Positions 62,502-64,000 of a stretch of 64,000 nucleotides of DNA are shown here, in pieces (position 1 is the first letter of the stretch; each line of letters opens with the position of its first letter). The notes beneath the pieces were generated by a model. It saw only the letters and a list, made by a program, of their open reading frames with translations, had not been told where the DNA came from and searched no databases. Source of the stretch: Halobacteriales archaeon QS_3_64_16. GTDB lineage: Archaea > Halobacteriota > Halobacteria > Halobacteriales > Halococcaceae. The stretch lies in assembly GCA_003021705.1 (NCBI GenBank), contig PXRJ01000002.1, forward strand, positions 1 through 64,000, given 5' to 3'. A program made the translations under genes and the position numbers.

Positions 62502-63992
62502 TTACGATCGATCCGCTACGGTCTCGTCGAGATGGGTGATAGTTACCGAGGGGGGAACTCGTGCTAGCGCTTCGTTCGGCCACCCGCGATGGGCGAGCGT
62601 GAATTCGGTCTCGGGATTCGCTTCGACCAATCGAGTGATGCCGATCGCCGCTCCCTCGTAGGCCTCGCGGTCGGTTCGCTCGGGAGGGGGGACTTCCGCG
62701 TTGAGCGGGTAGGTCTCCGAGAGCGCGCGCGGGAACGGACCGAAGGGCGGAACCACTCTCCAGGATTCGTCGTACTCCCGGTTCGTGCCGCCCTCGGTGA
62801 GCAAGACCTCTCCTTCGGGCGCGAGCCGTGCGAGCCGGCCGTGATGGCGTTTCACCTCGGGTCGGCGGGCGCTCTCGCTTGAGAGGTAGAAGAACGTCCC
62901 TTTCGAAGCCGGATCGGAGCGTTCGAGTTCCGTCGAGTGGTCGAGCAGCGCCCGGTAGCCGGCGAGCATCGCCGGATGGCCCCGAGCCCGGGCTTCGACG
63001 AGTTCGAGGAGGTTCCCGCTCGCGATGGCTCCTTTGATCCGGCGGAGTTCCCCGAAACTCACATATAGGTTGTGCTCGGCGAGCGTGCGGTGACAATCGT
63101 CTTCGGCCATCCCGCGGAGTTCGTTGGGGGTATGTTCGACACAGACCGGACACTCACACGGGAAATACTCGAGATCAGCGAGGCGTTCGGTGCCCCGGAC
63201 GGTGAGATACCGATCGTCGCGCGCGTAGAGGGCATACGCCGCCGAATCGAACAGATCACAGCCTAGTGCCACCGCGAGCGCGAAGACCATCGGGTGACCC
63301 GCGCCGAAGAGATGCACTGGGCAATCAGCACCCAAGCCACGCTTCGCGGCGGCGACTACCTCGACCGTCTCGGCGAAGCGATAGTTGTTCATCAACGGCA
63401 CCACCGCGCCGATCGGGAAGCAGTCGAGATCCGTCCCGTCGGCGTGCCGGGCGGCCCGCTCGCGCAGATCGAGGTGGGTCGAGCCCTGGATCGGCGCGTT
63501 CACGAGCATCTCGCCCACGTCGGCGGCTTCGGCTGCGGCGAGGCGTTCCTGGGTGGCCTCGAGATCGCGTTCGGCTTTTTGACAGGAGGCGTCGGGCGGG
63601 GTGGGGATGTCGATCGGGGTTCCGATGTCCGCGCCGATCCGATGCTGGAAGTCGAGTATTTCGGGCGTACTCGTATCAATGTCGCCGTATTCGGCGAGCT
63701 GAAAGGAGCCCGAGTCGGTCATGATCGCACCCGAGAAGTCGAGAAAGTCGTGTAAGCCCTCCTTCAGAACCCTCTCGCGCAGCTCCTCGCTTTTCTGGAG
63801 GATGTAGCCGTTCGTGATGAGGATCTCCGCACCGAAGTCGGCTTCGAGCCGCCCGGGCGAGATCGTCTGGACATGGGGGTTCACCACCGGCATGAATGCC
63901 GGCGTCTCGATTGTGAGCCCCGCTCGTGGGACGTCGAGTTCGCCGATCCGGCCCGCGGTGTCGGTAGCCCGCACCTCGAAAGCCTCGCGCAT
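62502..63992 (-). CDS. tgtA: tRNA-guanine(15) transglycosylase TgtA
   Basis: This enzyme of 496 residues exchanges guanine-15 of tRNA for preQ0, the first step of archaeosine. The N-terminal TIM barrel shows [20 protein letters not shown], the catalytic Asp in [15 protein letters not shown], the substrate region [16 protein letters not shown] and the zinc site [17 protein letters not shown]. The C-terminal archaeal-specific part follows. The ATG at 63992 gives [20 protein letters not shown], the family start. The gene begins near the window end, on the same strand as arcS. Confidence 0.95.
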   Translation of the reverse strand: MREAFEVRATDTAGRIGELDVPRAGLTIETPAFMPVVNPHVQTISPGRLEADFGAEILITNGYILQKSEELRERVLKEGLHDFLDFSGAIMTDSGSFQLAEYGDIDTSTPEILDFQHRIGADIGTPIDIPTPPDASCQKAERDLEATQERLAAAEAADVGEMLVNAPIQGSTHLDLRERAARHADGTDLDCFPIGAVVPLMNNYRFAETVEVVAAAKRGLGADCPVHLFGAGHPMVFALAVALGCDLFDSAAYALYARDDRYLTVRGTERLADLEYFPCECPVCVEHTPNELRGMAEDDCHRTLAEHNLYVSFGELRRIKGAIASGNLLELVEARARGHPAMLAGYRALLDHSTELERSDPASKGTFFYLSSESARRPEVKRHHGRLARLAPEGEVLLTEGGTNREYDESWRVVPPFGPFPRALSETYPLNAEVPPPERTDREAYEGAAIGITRLVEANPETEFTLAHRGWPNEALARVPPSVTITHLDETVADRS

Positions 63993-64000
63993 GTGATCGT

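Noticed and set aside
1-64000. CRISPR arrays, insertion sequences, rRNA or replication origin
   Set aside because: No spaced direct repeats, transposase motifs with terminal repeats, rRNA sequence, or cdc6 gene with ORB-like repeats were found.

Overview
The window is chromosomal DNA of a haloarchaeon. The signs are high GC with strong G/C third-codon bias, very acidic proteins, archaeal TATA-type promoters with short or absent leaders, a group II chaperonin, the archaeosine enzymes TgtA and ArcS, haloarchaeal DUF7344-type regulators, and a glycerol kinase with a haloarchaeal membrane partner. I see no rRNA, CRISPR array, intact insertion sequence or replication origin. One tRNA gene is present (tRNA-Glu, TTC).

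Layout. 1-6.8 kb: an overlapping stress operon, prkA (partial), prkA, yeaH/DUF444, spoVR. 7-9.3 kb: a DUF7344 regulator and a DASH-type photolyase. 9.4-11.8 kb: a decay zone with a broken acyl-CoA synthetase, tRNA-Glu and a broken NUMOD3/HNH nuclease. 11.9-20.9 kb: lipid and small-molecule catabolism (3-hydroxyacyl-CoA dehydrogenase/enoyl-CoA hydratase fusion, metallo-hydrolase, thioredoxin-reductase-like flavoprotein, amidase, haloacid dehalogenase, acyl-CoA ligase). 21.4-30 kb: an iron-sulfur photolyase, lipid kinase family protein, Lrp regulator with TRASH domain, methyltransferase, a second DUF7344 regulator, AhpD-like protein, MTH865-like protein, cupin and acetyltransferase. 30.2-31.9 kb: thermosome.

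32.1-39.1 kb is accessory and damaged. A truncated, stop-interrupted HD gene borders an AT-rich island (about 32.56-34.16 kb) holding a frame-split membrane protein and a small membrane protein. Next come a Gfo/Idh oxidoreductase, a sulfatase-like protein with a shifted C-terminus, a MoaB/CinA-like protein, a DUF433/DUF5615 toxin-antitoxin pair with a shifted toxin, and a frameshifted ATP-NAD kinase. 39.2-49.9 kb: PhoU-like regulator, small regulators, a WHy-domain anchored protein, a large unrecognised Tat lipoprotein, enolase-superfamily enzyme and phosphoglycerate mutase; the mutase carries an apparent in-frame palindromic insert.

50-58.6 kb is a sugar and glycerol region. dhaKLM phosphorylates dihydroxyacetone, a gluconate/galactonate-type dehydratase and a polyol dehydrogenase-like enzyme handle sugars, and glpK with an immediately adjoining membrane protein takes in and phosphorylates glycerol. 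An AT-rich intracellular trypsin-like protease gene sits inside this region. 58.8-64 kb: arcS and tgtA, which make the archaeosine tRNA modification, separated by about 1.9 kb of small zinc-finger genes and sparse DNA.
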